Source: Paenibacillus sp. RUD330 | GTDB lineage: Bacteria > Bacillota > Bacilli > Paenibacillales > Paenibacillaceae | Direction of reading: 5' to 3' | DNA: 64,000 bases | Assembly: GCF_002243345.2 (NCBI RefSeq) | Contig: NZ_CP022655.2 | Span: 399,001-463,000, forward strand | Notes under the pieces: generated by a model | What the model was told of the DNA's origin: nothing | Database searches by the model: none | What the model saw: the letters and a program-made list of their open reading frames with translations, nothing else | Shown: piece by piece, positions 33,154 through 41,822 of the stretch | Numbering within the stretch: the stretch's first letter is position 1 | Layout of the letters: every line of letters starts with the position of its first letter | Made by a program: the position numbers and the translations under genes

Positions 33154-33813
33154 ATGGAATCGGTATCGCAAACGCTGCCGCTGCTGCGGGAGCTGGCGCA
33201 GGGCATCGCGGCCCAGTTCGGAGAGCGCTGCGAGGTCGTCGTGCATGACTGGTCGCAGCCTTATGAGAGCACGATCGTGCATATCGAGCACGGCCACGTG
33301 ACGGGACGGAAGGTCGGCGATCCCGGCACGAACCTCGGACTCGAGGTGATGAGAGGCACGTCGGAGGGCGGCCATCGGCAGAACTACGTCACCCGGACCA
33401 AGGATGGACGGCTGCTGAGATCGACTTCGATCTACTTGAAGAATGACGCAGGAACGGCGATCGGCGCCCTGTGCATCAACTTCGACATCTCGGAGCTGCT
33501 CGCCGCCGAGAAGGCGCTGCAGGGATTGGTCGGCATGCAGGAGCTGCCGCCGGTCCAGGAATCGTTCGTCAGCAACGTCAGCGATCTGCTGGATTCGCTG
33601 ATCCAGGAGGCGGAGGACGCCGTCGGACGGCCGCCTGCGCTCATGAGCCGCGAGGAGAGGATCCGATTCATCGCGCTGCTGGACCGCAAAGGCGCGTTTC
33701 TGGTCAAGAAGGCGGGCGAGAAGGTATGCGCTTATCTGGGCATCTCGAAGTACACGCTGTACAGCGATCTGGAGGAAGCCAAGGCGGCGGATGCGGAAGG
33801 GGAGCAGAGCTGA
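33154..33813 (+). CDS. YheO/DauR-type transcriptional regulator
   Basis: The 219-residue protein has an N-terminal YheO-like PAS domain (residues 7-118: FGERCEVVVHDWSQPYESTIVHIEHGHVTGRKVGDPGTNLGLE ... IGALCINFDIS). A C-terminal HTH follows (EERIRFIALLDRKGAFLVKKAGEKVCAYLGISKYTLYSDLEE). In Pseudomonas, DauR of this family represses D-arginine catabolism. Here it heads an operon for D-amino-acid use, so a similar role is likely. GAGCGGGGGAA precedes the ATG. The stop overlaps the next start (TGATG). Confidence 0.85.
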   Translation: MESVSQTLPLLRELAQGIAAQFGERCEVVVHDWSQPYESTIVHIEHGHVTGRKVGDPGTNLGLEVMRGTSEGGHRQNYVTRTKDGRLLRSTSIYLKNDAGTAIGALCINFDISELLAAEKALQGLVGMQELPPVQESFVSNVSDLLDSLIQEAEDAVGRPPALMSREERIRFIALLDRKGAFLVKKAGEKVCAYLGISKYTLYSDLEEAKAADAEGEQS

Positions 33814-35129
33814 TGGGCGAGAAGGAACGGGAAGGATTGGAAGCGGGCGCTCCTGAATGGGCAGAGGAGCGGTCGGGGCAGGAGGCTGCCGCCCAGGCGG
33901 TGATCGCAGCGTCTGAAGGGGGGACCGGCGGAGGACGGCCGGCGGCGGAGCGGCTGGATGCCGGAGATATGCCGGAGCAAGCCGCCGAGGCAGTACCGGG
34001 GAGCGGCAGTCTGACTGGCGGGAAGTTCGGCGATGAAGGTCCGCAGACTCCCTTTGTCCTGATCCGCAGCGTGCGCGTGGACGCCAATATCGCGTCCATG
34101 GCGGAAGCGGCGGCGAAGCGTGGCGTGAAGCTGCGCCCGCATGTGAAGACGCACAAGCTGCCGGAGCTCGCGGCCCGGCAGCTTGCTGCGGGAGCCGTCG
34201 GCATCACCGCCGCCAAGCTGTCGGAGGCGGAGGTGATGGCGGATGGCGGGATCGGCGATATCTTCATCGCCTATCCCGTCATGGGCGCCGCCAAGGCGCG
34301 GCGCGCCGCCAGCCTCGCGCAGCGGTGCCGGCTCGCCGTCGGCGTCGACAGCGCCGCGGGAGCGCGGCATTTGTCGGCGGCCGCCGAGGCCGCCGGCATC
34401 GCGCTCGAGGTCCGTCTCGAGATCGAGAGCGGCCTCCGGCGCACGGGGGTCGCGCCGGAGGCGGCGCTGCCGCTGGCGCGGGAGATCGCGGCGATGCCCG
34501 GCCTGGAGCTGACGGGCATCTTCACGTACCGCGGCGCGATGCTCGGCGGGGCTCCGACGATGGATCTGCAGACGGCCGGCCACGAGGAAGGCCGCATGAT
34601 GGCTGCCGTCGCACAGGAGCTGCGCCGGGGAGGCGTGCCGATCCGCGACGTGAGCGTCGGCTCGACTCCGACGGCGGTGTATGCCGCCGAGATCGAGGGC
34701 GTCACGGAGATCCGGCCCGGCACGTATGTGTTCCACGACCGGATGCAGGCGGCCTTCGGCCTCTGCAAGCTGGATGATTGCGCGGCCGAAGTATGGGCGA
34801 CAGTCGTCAGCCGTCCGGCGCCGGACCGCATCGTCATCGACGGAGGCAGCAAGACGTTCGCGACCGATGTGCAGCCGGGAGGCGCGCCGCTGCAGCTGCA
34901 GGGCTTCGGCCATGTCGTCGGCCTGCCGCATGCCGTGTTCGAGCGGATGAACGAGGAGCATGGCGTCATCCGGATACGCCCGGAGGACGACTGCCAGCCG
35001 GGCGACCTGCTGCGCGTCATTCCGAACCATATCTGCAGCACAGTGAATCTTCATTCCAGCGTGTACATCAGCGATAGGGACGGCGGGCTGCGGCAAGTTG
35101 CGGTCGCCGCGCGCGGCTGCATCCAATAG
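33813..35129 (+). CDS. DSD1/D-threonine aldolase-type PLP enzyme
   Basis: The 438-residue protein has the alanine racemase-like PLP barrel of D-threonine aldolases and eukaryotic-type D-serine dehydratases. The PLP lysine is in LRPHVKTHKLPELA; the C-terminal domain contains a probable metal site in IPNHICSTVNLH (His and Cys), as in DSD1 enzymes. It would split or deaminate D-amino acids. The ATG at 33813 overlaps the regulator's stop, but the core begins only near residue 79 (TPFVLIRSVRVDANI); the first 75 residues are Gly/Glu/Ala-rich and unlike the family. Either it is a true extension or translation starts later, for example at 33969. The exact reaction is not determined. Confidence 0.82.
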   Translation: MGEKEREGLEAGAPEWAEERSGQEAAAQAVIAASEGGTGGGRPAAERLDAGDMPEQAAEAVPGSGSLTGGKFGDEGPQTPFVLIRSVRVDANIASMAEAAAKRGVKLRPHVKTHKLPELAARQLAAGAVGITAAKLSEAEVMADGGIGDIFIAYPVMGAAKARRAASLAQRCRLAVGVDSAAGARHLSAAAEAAGIALEVRLEIESGLRRTGVAPEAALPLAREIAAMPGLELTGIFTYRGAMLGGAPTMDLQTAGHEEGRMMAAVAQELRRGGVPIRDVSVGSTPTAVYAAEIEGVTEIRPGTYVFHDRMQAAFGLCKLDDCAAEVWATVVSRPAPDRIVIDGGSKTFATDVQPGGAPLQLQGFGHVVGLPHAVFERMNEEHGVIRIRPEDDCQPGDLLRVIPNHICSTVNLHSSVYISDRDGGLRQVAVAARGCIQ

Positions 35130-35147
35130 AAGGGAGCGAAAGGCGAC

Positions 35148-36767
35148 ATGCTGGATTTAGTGCTCAAAAACGGACGCATCGTGGACGGGAGCGGCAATCC
35201 GTGGTTTCGCGGCGACGTCGGCGTGAAGGATGGAAGGATCGCCGCTGTCGGCCGCGTGGACGCGGAGGCGGCGCAGACGATCGACGTCCAGGGACGCGTC
35301 ATTTCCCCCGGCTTCATCGACGGCCACTGCCATTCGGATCTGATGATCCTCGACCATCCGCTCAGCGAGATCAAGCTCAGCCAGGGCGTCACCGCCGAGG
35401 TCGTCGGCAATTGCGGGCTTGCTCCGGCGCCGGTATTCCCGGACCGGGAGGAGCTGCTGCGCAGCTACATCTCCCCTGTCATCGGCAGCACTCGGCATGA
35501 CTGGCAGTGGAATACGGTCGGCGAATACATGGACTACGTCGCCCGATCCGCTCCCGCCGAGCATATGGCGACCTATGTCGCCCACGGCGCCTTGCGGATC
35601 GCCGTCATGGGCTTCGACAACCGTCCGGCGACCGCCGCGGAGCTGCATCGGATGAAGGAGCTGCTGGAGGAGGGGCTGCGCGCCGGCGCGATCGGCCTGT
35701 CGATCGGCCTGCTCTACTCCCCCGGCAGCTATACGTCCAAGGAAGAGCTTGCGGAGCTGTGCACGGTGCTGCCCCGCTACGACGGCCTGCTGAGCACGCA
35801 TATCCGGGGCGAGGGCAACAATCTGCTGCCTTCGGTGCGCGAGGTCATCTGGATCGCCGAGAAAGCGGGCATTCCGCTCCATATCAGCCATCTCAAGGCA
35901 GCCGGAAAGATCAACTGGGGCAAGGCTCTTGAAGCGATGGAGCTCGTGGAGGACGCCCGCGCCAGAGGCATGGATGCGACCGTGGACGTGTACCCGTATT
36001 CGGCGGGCTCGACGTCGCTGACGACGATCCTGCCTCCATGGGTGCTGGAGGGGGGCATCCCGGGAGCGCTGGAAGCGTTCCGCGATCCCGTCCTGCGCCG
36101 CCGCATCCGCGAGGAGCTCGACCGGGAGCAGGACGACTGGGACAACCTCGTCTGCTCCACCGGCTGGCAGAGCGTCTTCGTCGCCTCGGCGAGCGGCGCC
36201 AACGCTGCCCTGGAGGGGAAGCATATCGAGGAAATCGCCGTCATGCGAGGCGTCCATCCCGCCGACTGCATGATGGATCTGCTGCTGGAAGAGGACGGCC
36301 AGGTGCCGATCGTTTACTTCCACATGTCGGATGACGACGTCCGCCAGGTCATCGCCTATCCCCGCTCCCTGATCGCCTCGGACAGCCTCACCTGCGAGAC
36401 CGGCAAGCCGCATCCAAGGCTGTATGGAACTTTTCCCCGCGTCTTTGCCAAATACGTGCGCGAGGAGCGGGTGCTGACGCTGGAGGATGCGGTGCGCAAG
36501 CTGACCTCGTTCCCGGTGCAGCGCTTCCGTCTCGGCAAGCGGGGCCTGATCGTGCCGGATTATGCCGCCGACCTCGTCGTTTTCAATCCGGATACGATCC
36601 AGGATACCGCTACCTTCGCCGATCCCAAGCAGCAGCCGGAGGGCATCTCGCATGTGGTCGTCTCCGGGCGCGTCGCGATGCAGGACGGCGTGCATACCGG
36701 AGAGCGCGCCGGAGGCTTCCTCCGCGCAGCCTCATGCGCCTGCGGCAGCGGGCACGGCACGCTCTGA
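35148..36767 (+). CDS. N-acyl-D-amino-acid deacylase (D-aminoacylase)
   Basis: The 539-residue amidohydrolase has the D-aminoacylase signatures. They are the HxH metal motif in GFIDGHCHSD, the metal-binding Cys in VVGNCGLAPAP, and STHIRGEG and LHISHLKAAG with the next metal histidines. A late Asp follows in LIASDSLTCETG. It hydrolyses N-acyl-D-amino acids to free D-amino acids. AGGGAGCGAAAGGCGAC precedes the ATG, 18 bases after the PLP enzyme gene. Together they form a path from N-acyl-D-amino acids to keto acids. A Cys-rich C-terminus (CACGSGH) is a small oddity. Confidence 0.92.
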   Translation: MLDLVLKNGRIVDGSGNPWFRGDVGVKDGRIAAVGRVDAEAAQTIDVQGRVISPGFIDGHCHSDLMILDHPLSEIKLSQGVTAEVVGNCGLAPAPVFPDREELLRSYISPVIGSTRHDWQWNTVGEYMDYVARSAPAEHMATYVAHGALRIAVMGFDNRPATAAELHRMKELLEEGLRAGAIGLSIGLLYSPGSYTSKEELAELCTVLPRYDGLLSTHIRGEGNNLLPSVREVIWIAEKAGIPLHISHLKAAGKINWGKALEAMELVEDARARGMDATVDVYPYSAGSTSLTTILPPWVLEGGIPGALEAFRDPVLRRRIREELDREQDDWDNLVCSTGWQSVFVASASGANAALEGKHIEEIAVMRGVHPADCMMDLLLEEDGQVPIVYFHMSDDDVRQVIAYPRSLIASDSLTCETGKPHPRLYGTFPRVFAKYVREERVLTLEDAVRKLTSFPVQRFRLGKRGLIVPDYAADLVVFNPDTIQDTATFADPKQQPEGISHVVVSGRVAMQDGVHTGERAGGFLRAASCACGSGHGTL

Positions 36768-36852
36768 AACGCCGCGCGTCTCATGCGGTGAAGCCTGAGG
36801 CGCAGAGGCCTCGCCTCCCCCAACTATCCCCAAATCGAAAGGATCGATGAAC

Positions 36853-37317
36853 ATGTCTAAAATCGACCAACGCCTCGCCGAGCTCGGCATCGCGCTTCCA
36901 GAGCTTCCGGCTCCGAAATTCTCCTACATACCGGTCAACCAGACCGGCAACCTGATTTACACGTCCGGCTTCGATTGCCGCATCGACGGCGTCCTCATGC
37001 ATGAGGGCAAGGTCGGCTCCGACCTGACGATCGAACAGGGCCGGGAAGCCGCGCGCCAGATCGTGATCAACCTGCTCGCGGCGATGAAGGCATACCTGGG
37101 CGACCTTGACCGCGTCGTCAAAATCGTCAAGCTGCTCGGCTTCGTGAACAGCGCTCCCGGCTTCGGCGACCAGCCTTACGTCATGAACGCCGCATCCGAT
37201 CTGCTCATCGAGGTGTTCGGCGAGAACGGCCGCCATGCCCGCAGCGCTATCGGCACGAGCGACCTGCCGTTCCACACGCCCGTCGAGATCGAGCTGATCG
37301 CCGAAATCCGCAGCTAG
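36853..37317 (+). CDS. RidA-family (YjgF) protein
   Basis: The 154-residue protein has the RidA trimeric fold: FSYIPVNQTGNLIYTSGFDC near the start, DLDRVVKIVKLLGFVNSAPGFGDQPYVMNAASDLL in the middle, and the C-terminal HARSAIGTSDLPFHTPVEIELIAEI with the conserved Arg. It is slightly longer than classical RidA, the subgroup often encoded with amino-acid dehydratases. RidA clears 2-aminoacrylate or other imines made by PLP dehydratases, which suits the neighbouring enzyme. The ATG at 36853 is better spaced from AAAGGA than that at 36847. A terminator follows. Confidence 0.9.
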   Translation: MSKIDQRLAELGIALPELPAPKFSYIPVNQTGNLIYTSGFDCRIDGVLMHEGKVGSDLTIEQGREAARQIVINLLAAMKAYLGDLDRVVKIVKLLGFVNSAPGFGDQPYVMNAASDLLIEVFGENGRHARSAIGTSDLPFHTPVEIELIAEIRS

Positions 37318-37370
37318 AGCCTTTTCCGGCAAGCTGAGAACGCTTATCCCGCATGTCTGATTGATTGGTC

Positions 37371-37416
37371 AAGGGGATGTCCTGGAAGTCATGGAAATGA
37401 CTTCGGGGCATCCCTT
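37371..37416 (+). terminator. Terminator of the D-amino-acid operon
   Basis: AAGGGGATGTCC pairs with GGGGCATCCCTT and the inner arms GAAGTCAT / ATGACTTC also pair, giving a long two-part hairpin. Confidence 0.75.
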
Positions 37417-37549
37417 CTGTTGTTGAGCGGACCTATTCCCTTGAAGGAGGGATAGGGCTCGCCACAAAAATCGCGGGGCTGTATAATTCGCTTCAGCAAT
37501 CGGGGAACCTATAGGGCAGTCATTATGATTCCTTTGGAGGGCGACAACG

Positions 37550-37723
37550 ATGTCAGGACGAAACAGCAAGCCGAAAAACACAGGTCCCGCAGGGCATCCC
37601 GGAAGGCTGGATCAGTTCGGAGCCAAGCTGGGCTCCAGCAACGAGGCCGAATTCGCCGAGTCTCTGGGACAAGCATGCCGCTCAGAAGAGAAACGCGATA
37701 AGGCTGAAAAGCATACCAGATAA
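37550..37723 (+). CDS. Orphan small hydrophilic protein, 57 residues
   Basis: The product is 57 residues, strongly charged and without hydrophobic segments; it begins MSGRNSKPKNTGPAGHPGR and has one Cys in LGQACRSEE. A strong ribosome site (TTTGGAGGGCGACAACG) precedes the ATG and a terminator-like hairpin follows the stop, which argues for a real gene. The composition (small, Asn/Lys/Gly-rich start, LDQFGAKLGSS) recalls small sporulation-associated proteins, but I do not recognise a family. It stands alone between the RidA and SDR genes. Confidence 0.6.
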   Translation: MSGRNSKPKNTGPAGHPGRLDQFGAKLGSSNEAEFAESLGQACRSEEKRDKAEKHTR

Positions 37724-37731
37724 ATCCTTCC

Positions 37732-37767
37732 AAAAGCGCGCCGCAGTCCATCTGCGCCGTGCTTTTT
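37732..37767 (+). terminator. Terminator after the 57-residue ORF
   Basis: AAGCGCGCCGCAG and CTGCGCCGTGCTT pair with two mismatches around a five-base loop and are followed by TTT. Confidence 0.65.
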
Positions 37768-37964
37768 CCATCTATGGCTCTCCCAATAATGGTTGAGCTA
37801 TCACTCCAGACGGGCAGTCATCATGAAGTCTAAGCTATTGCTTTTCCCAGAGAATGTTCCTGCGATCAAAAGTCGATTTCCTGGGAAATGACAGACGGAA
37901 TGTCGAAGAAAGGCGGCTGCGGAAAATTATCTATATATTTTTTCCAAACCCAACTTAATATACA

Positions 37965-38006
37965 TAATGATCATTACTTCACAAAATAGACGAAATGTCT
38001 TATACT
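37965..38006 (+). promoter_or_regulatory. SDR gene promoter with nearby palindromes
   Basis: TTCACA (37978-37983) and TATACT (38001-38006) are 17 bases apart. A 12-bp perfect palindrome TAATGATCATTA (37965-37976) abuts the -35, and AGAC-GAAAT-GTCT (37988-38000) fills the spacer. Either could be a regulator site. Confidence 0.6.
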
Positions 38007-38078
38007 CTTCTTGTGACGCTAAAGCGGTTGCAAGCACCGCTGCAGGACCAATCCGTAATCCGAGAGGAGATTTTTTAT

Positions 38079-38825
38079 ATGGCGCGTTTAGAGGGCAAAA
38101 CAGCAATTGTAACCGGTGCGGCAACCGGCATGGGAGCGGAGGAAGCCCGCCTGTTCGCCCGCGAGGGAGCCCGGGTCGTGATGACGGATGTGAATATCTC
38201 CGAGCTGGAGAAGGTCGCCGCCGAGATCAGGGCGGCTGGCGGCGAGGCGACAGCGATCAAGCATAACGTCGCTTCCGAGGAAGAGTGGCAGCATGTCGTC
38301 GATGAGGCAGTCCGTCTCTACAGCAAGGTGGATATCCTCGTCAACAATGCCGGCATTGCGTCGACGCGGACGATCGCGAGCTTCGACCTGACGGAGTGGA
38401 ATCGCGTCCTGGACATCAACCTGACCGGCTGTGTCCTCGGCATGAAAGTTGTCATTCCGGAGATGCAGAAGGCCGGCTCCGGCTCTATCGTCAACATTTC
38501 CTCGATCGGCGGCATCGTCGGCATGGCCGGATCGAGCGCCTACACAGCGGCCAAGGGCGGCCTCCGCACGCTGACCAAGGCAGCGGCGGTCGAATACGCC
38601 AAGCAGAGCATCCGCGTCAACTCCGTCCATCCCGGCATCATCGTGACCCCGATGACGGAGCCTTCCATGAAGGACGCGATGCCGTTCTACCAGACGTTCA
38701 CACAGCTTCCTTACATGGGCAAGCCGGAGGATGTCGCATACGGCGTGCTGTTCCTCGCTTCCGACGAAGCCCGCTTCATGACCGGCGCCGAGCTGGTCAT
38801 CGACGGCGGCTGGACGGCGCTCTAA
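38079..38825 (+). CDS. Short-chain dehydrogenase/reductase
   Basis: The 248-residue classical SDR has the cofactor motif TGAATGMG (residues 13-20), Asp in VMTDVN (predicting NAD preference), NNAGIAS, the catalytic Ser in NISSIGG, and YTAAK (Tyr and Lys). The C-terminus FMTGAELVIDGGWTAL is typical. It resembles FabG-like and cyclopentanol/glucose dehydrogenase-like enzymes; the substrate is unknown. The ATG at 38079 follows GAGAGGAGATTTTTT. It is monocistronic between its own promoter and a strong terminator. Confidence 0.92.
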   Translation: MARLEGKTAIVTGAATGMGAEEARLFAREGARVVMTDVNISELEKVAAEIRAAGGEATAIKHNVASEEEWQHVVDEAVRLYSKVDILVNNAGIASTRTIASFDLTEWNRVLDINLTGCVLGMKVVIPEMQKAGSGSIVNISSIGGIVGMAGSSAYTAAKGGLRTLTKAAAVEYAKQSIRVNSVHPGIIVTPMTEPSMKDAMPFYQTFTQLPYMGKPEDVAYGVLFLASDEARFMTGAELVIDGGWTAL

Positions 38826-38838
38826 GTCAAGGCAAAAG

Positions 38839-38886
38839 AAAAAGGCCGGCCCGATCACGAACCGTGACGGGGCCGGCCTTTTTTTT
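38839..38886 (+). terminator. Strong terminator of the SDR gene
   Basis: AAAAAGGCCGGCCC and GGGCCGGCCTTTTTTTT pair perfectly, with an inner stem ATCACG / CGTGA extending it. Confidence 0.9.
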
Positions 38887-39001
38887 GCCGCTTCAGGTCT
38901 AGGTCTAAATGCCCTGAAAGGAAAGAAATCAGCATACAGCACCAGGATGGACATGGTACAATATGACTATATTTTCCAAGTAATGAGGAGGAAGTCAGAT
39001 A

Positions 39002-40831
39002 ATGAGCAGAATGAGTCGGAATTTGTCGGTAATGATTTGTGTTCTTCTTCTTTTTTCTGCAGGCGTCAAGGTGTCCGCGGCGGCGGGAATGGGGCAGATC
39101 ATCAGCGTGCTTGCGGATGGTTCGCAGCTGTTTGATGATGGCCGTGTCCTGTTTGCGAGCGGAGCATCCAGTTCATCGCTGGGCCTTGTCCAGATCGGAG
39201 GAAGCTCCAAGGCCGGTTTCGGTGCGACCGGCAACGGAAAGCTGGTCAAATGGTCCTCCGCGCAAGGCCCGCATGTCGTCGCCGATGTGAGCGGAGTCAA
39301 GCAAGCAAGCGGTACATACTGGCTGCTGAAGGACGGGTCCCTTTGGAGGGCCGGGCAAAAATCGGCCTCCTTCAAGGGGGTAAGGCTGTTTGACGAATCG
39401 GCCGAAATGATCGCTTTTGTGACAGAGAACGGAGAAATCAAGCGTTACTACCCGTCGTACAGCGAGCCTGTCGAGCTCGACAAAATCTCCGATCCTGAGG
39501 CGATCGTCAAGATTGAAGTCAGCGGTTTGCAATCGGCCGTGTTGTACAACGATGGACGGATCGTCGTCTATGATTTTTACAGATTCCGACCTTATAGCTT
39601 GACTACAGAAGGCGCCGATATCTCCTACTCGGAAAACGGCTCGCTGTTCATCGCCATGAAGGACGGGACGGTCCGGATCAATGACGAATCCTCCTTGGTG
39701 TCCGGAATCGATTCGATCAGGAACGTGATCGCGTCGACGGAATCGGATGCTTTCTATGCCCGCAAAACAGACGGGTCCTGGGTATTTTTCCGGTCGGGGG
39801 AAGCCCGTCCTTTGCAGCCTCAAAGCCCGGAAAGCATGAAGGTCAAGCTTGCGGCGAGCAGCCTATATGTCGGGGGACAAGTGAACGGGACGATCCAGCT
39901 CGTACAGGCTGGAGGCAAAAGCTCGGAATTGCCGCTGAATCAAGCGGCGATAACGATCGACAAGCCGCATCTGTTGAAACAGACGAGCGACGGCACGATC
40001 AAGTCGCTCGCCGTGGGGGAAGCCAGCATGACCGTAGAAGTCGGCGGCCTGCAGCAGACCGTGAAAATCTCCTCGAGCTTGAAGCAAGCCCTGACGGGAG
40101 CCCAGGTGGTAAACGGAGTTGCGTATCTGCCTATCCGTTCGGTCTTCCAGGCGCTGGGCGGGACTTCTTCTTATGATGCCGCCTCCAAGTCGTTCAGCAT
40201 CAAGGTGGGCGCCCAATCGGTCGTTCTCTCCAAGGGGAGTGCGGCAGCCAAGGTGGACGGCCGGAAGATCATGCTGAAAGGGAAGACATTCGAGAGCAAA
40301 GGGGAAACGCTGTTTTCGGCGGATCTTCTCGCAGCCGCGTTGGGGGCCAAGCTTACCTGGGATGGCTCCAAGCAGCAAATGACGGTAGCGGTCGGAAAAG
40401 GGCAGCTGGTCGTCACGGCAAAGCCGTACGTCACCTACAACGGCATGTATGCTGTTCCAGCGGCGGGAGACATGACGGGGTATATGATTTTGAAGGGACA
40501 CCCGTACGAGAGCTCGGTTCGGATCTACTTCAAGAATAAGAACGGCAGCCTTTCCGTCCAACAGGAGAACATTCCGAAGATGGATCCAAAGACCAAAGTG
40601 ACCTGGACGGACGAAAACGGCCGGAAGATGACGGGCACGGCCGGAGATCTCTATAAAATGTTCGGTGCGTTGAGCAATAAATACACCGATGATTGGCTGT
40701 CTGCTCAATTCGGCGATCTTTACGATGATTGGCTGTTCCCTTCCTCGGTGGACGGCAGCATGTATGTCATGGAGTATTTGACCGGAATCGGCGAGATGGA
40801 ACCCTCGGTCTCATCGGTCCCGCAGTGGTAA
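39002..40831 (+). CDS. Secreted protein with a copper-amine-oxidase-N-like (stalk) domain
   Basis: The 609-residue protein has a Sec signal (SVMICVLLLFSAGVKVSAAA). Residues 30-330 contain irregular repeats reminiscent of RCC1/beta-propeller blades (LADGSQLFDDGRVLF, YWLLKDGSLWRAG, VLYNDGRIVVYDF, IAMKDGTVRI). Residues 360-465 are a copper-amine-oxidase-N-like domain (NGVAYLPIRSVFQALGGTSSYDAASKSFSIKVG, then LFSADLLAAALGAKLTWDGSKQQMTVAVG), a module common on Paenibacillus surface proteins and unrelated to copper. The last 130 residues are of unknown fold. GAGGAGGAAGTCAGATA precedes the ATG. Cell-envelope location is likely; function unknown. Confidence 0.75.
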   Translation: MSRMSRNLSVMICVLLLFSAGVKVSAAAGMGQIISVLADGSQLFDDGRVLFASGASSSSLGLVQIGGSSKAGFGATGNGKLVKWSSAQGPHVVADVSGVKQASGTYWLLKDGSLWRAGQKSASFKGVRLFDESAEMIAFVTENGEIKRYYPSYSEPVELDKISDPEAIVKIEVSGLQSAVLYNDGRIVVYDFYRFRPYSLTTEGADISYSENGSLFIAMKDGTVRINDESSLVSGIDSIRNVIASTESDAFYARKTDGSWVFFRSGEARPLQPQSPESMKVKLAASSLYVGGQVNGTIQLVQAGGKSSELPLNQAAITIDKPHLLKQTSDGTIKSLAVGEASMTVEVGGLQQTVKISSSLKQALTGAQVVNGVAYLPIRSVFQALGGTSSYDAASKSFSIKVGAQSVVLSKGSAAAKVDGRKIMLKGKTFESKGETLFSADLLAAALGAKLTWDGSKQQMTVAVGKGQLVVTAKPYVTYNGMYAVPAAGDMTGYMILKGHPYESSVRIYFKNKNGSLSVQQENIPKMDPKTKVTWTDENGRKMTGTAGDLYKMFGALSNKYTDDWLSAQFGDLYDDWLFPSSVDGSMYVMEYLTGIGEMEPSVSSVPQW

Positions 40832-40860
40832 ATCCCTGGATCAGCCGATGACCATGTGAA

Positions 40861-40895
40861 CAAGGAGGACCGATCGGGTCCTCCTTGCTTTTTTG
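40861..40895. terminator. Terminator between convergent genes
   Basis: An 11-bp perfect stem CAAGGAGGACC / GGTCCTCCTTG with a five-base loop is followed by CTTTTTT. Confidence 0.88.
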
Positions 40896-40903
40896 CTGCA
40901 GCC

Positions 40904-41521
40904 TCAGGCCCGGGGCTTCTGCTGAGGCAGCACCTTATAGGGACCGAGGATGGACAGATTCATCAGCTGGGCGGCGATATCCCTCTCCTCGTACGGCATC
41001 TGCTTCTCGATCCACCAGATGACGACCTCGAGAATGGCGGCTTCCGCGTATTTGACGGCAACCTCGCGCCTGGCCGTGAGCAGGCTGTCGTCAGGCTGGG
41101 CGAAGGCCATTCCGTCCGACACGAAGTCGTGGATGACGTGGAGCATTCCCGAAGCAAGCTGGGGTACGCGGTTGCGGACCAGCATGGCATAGTAGACGGA
41201 ATAACGCTCGGCTATATGATGGAACAGCTTCACGAAGCTTGGATGAGGCTCTCCCCGGAGATAATCGAACCCTTCGCCATCGGCTTCGGAGGTCGAGACG
41301 GCATCCCGGAGCTCCTGCAGAAGCTCGCCGATATATTCATCCAGCAAGGCCTGCTTGTCCTCGTAATGCAAATAGAAGGTGGCTCGTTTGATGGTCGCCT
41401 GATCCGCGAGCTCCTGGACGGAGAAATTGTCCATTCCACGCTCTTCCATGAGCTGGACGAGAGCTTCGCGCAGCAGCCGGCGTGTACGCAGCACGCGCGG
41501 ATCGGTTTTGCTAGGTGTCAT
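40904..41521 (-). CDS. TetR/AcrR-family regulator
   Basis: The 205-residue regulator has a TetR HTH (RTRRLLREALVQLMEERGMDNFSVQELADQATIKRATFYLHYEDKQALLDEYI). Its C-terminal domain (FVKLFHHIAERYSVYYAMLVRNRVPQL) resembles the DhaS-like TetR_C_8 group. The ATG at 41521 (MTPSKTDPRVLR) is preceded by AAAGGAACCCTCCC. It is divergent from the collagen-like gene with 300 bases between them, and convergent with the stalk-domain gene. Its target is unknown; no clear dyad stands out in the interval. Confidence 0.85.
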   Translation of the reverse strand: MTPSKTDPRVLRTRRLLREALVQLMEERGMDNFSVQELADQATIKRATFYLHYEDKQALLDEYIGELLQELRDAVSTSEADGEGFDYLRGEPHPSFVKLFHHIAERYSVYYAMLVRNRVPQLASGMLHVIHDFVSDGMAFAQPDDSLLTARREVAVKYAEAAILEVVIWWIEKQMPYEERDIAAQLMNLSILGPYKVLPQQKPRA

Positions 41522-41822
41522 GGGAGGGTTCCTTTCTGACCGTATTATTCTCTTGCAAGTATAGTATTTTGGCAGGCAAAGAGGAAGGATTTCGGCTGGT
41601 CGCGGCGATTGCGCCTCCAATCACCGCCTTTAGTGGTGTTGCAGGTGCATTTCCGTGGAGATATATTCAAAAATAAAAGGCAATGGTATATTTATACGGT
41701 TCGGAATGATATTCAGGCTCTCGATTTCCAGTCTTGTACATCCTTTTTATGCTGCTTTTCAATTGGGATTGGGCGGAATCATCATTCGAGAACTTATTTA
41801 TACACTCTTGGGGGGATTAACG

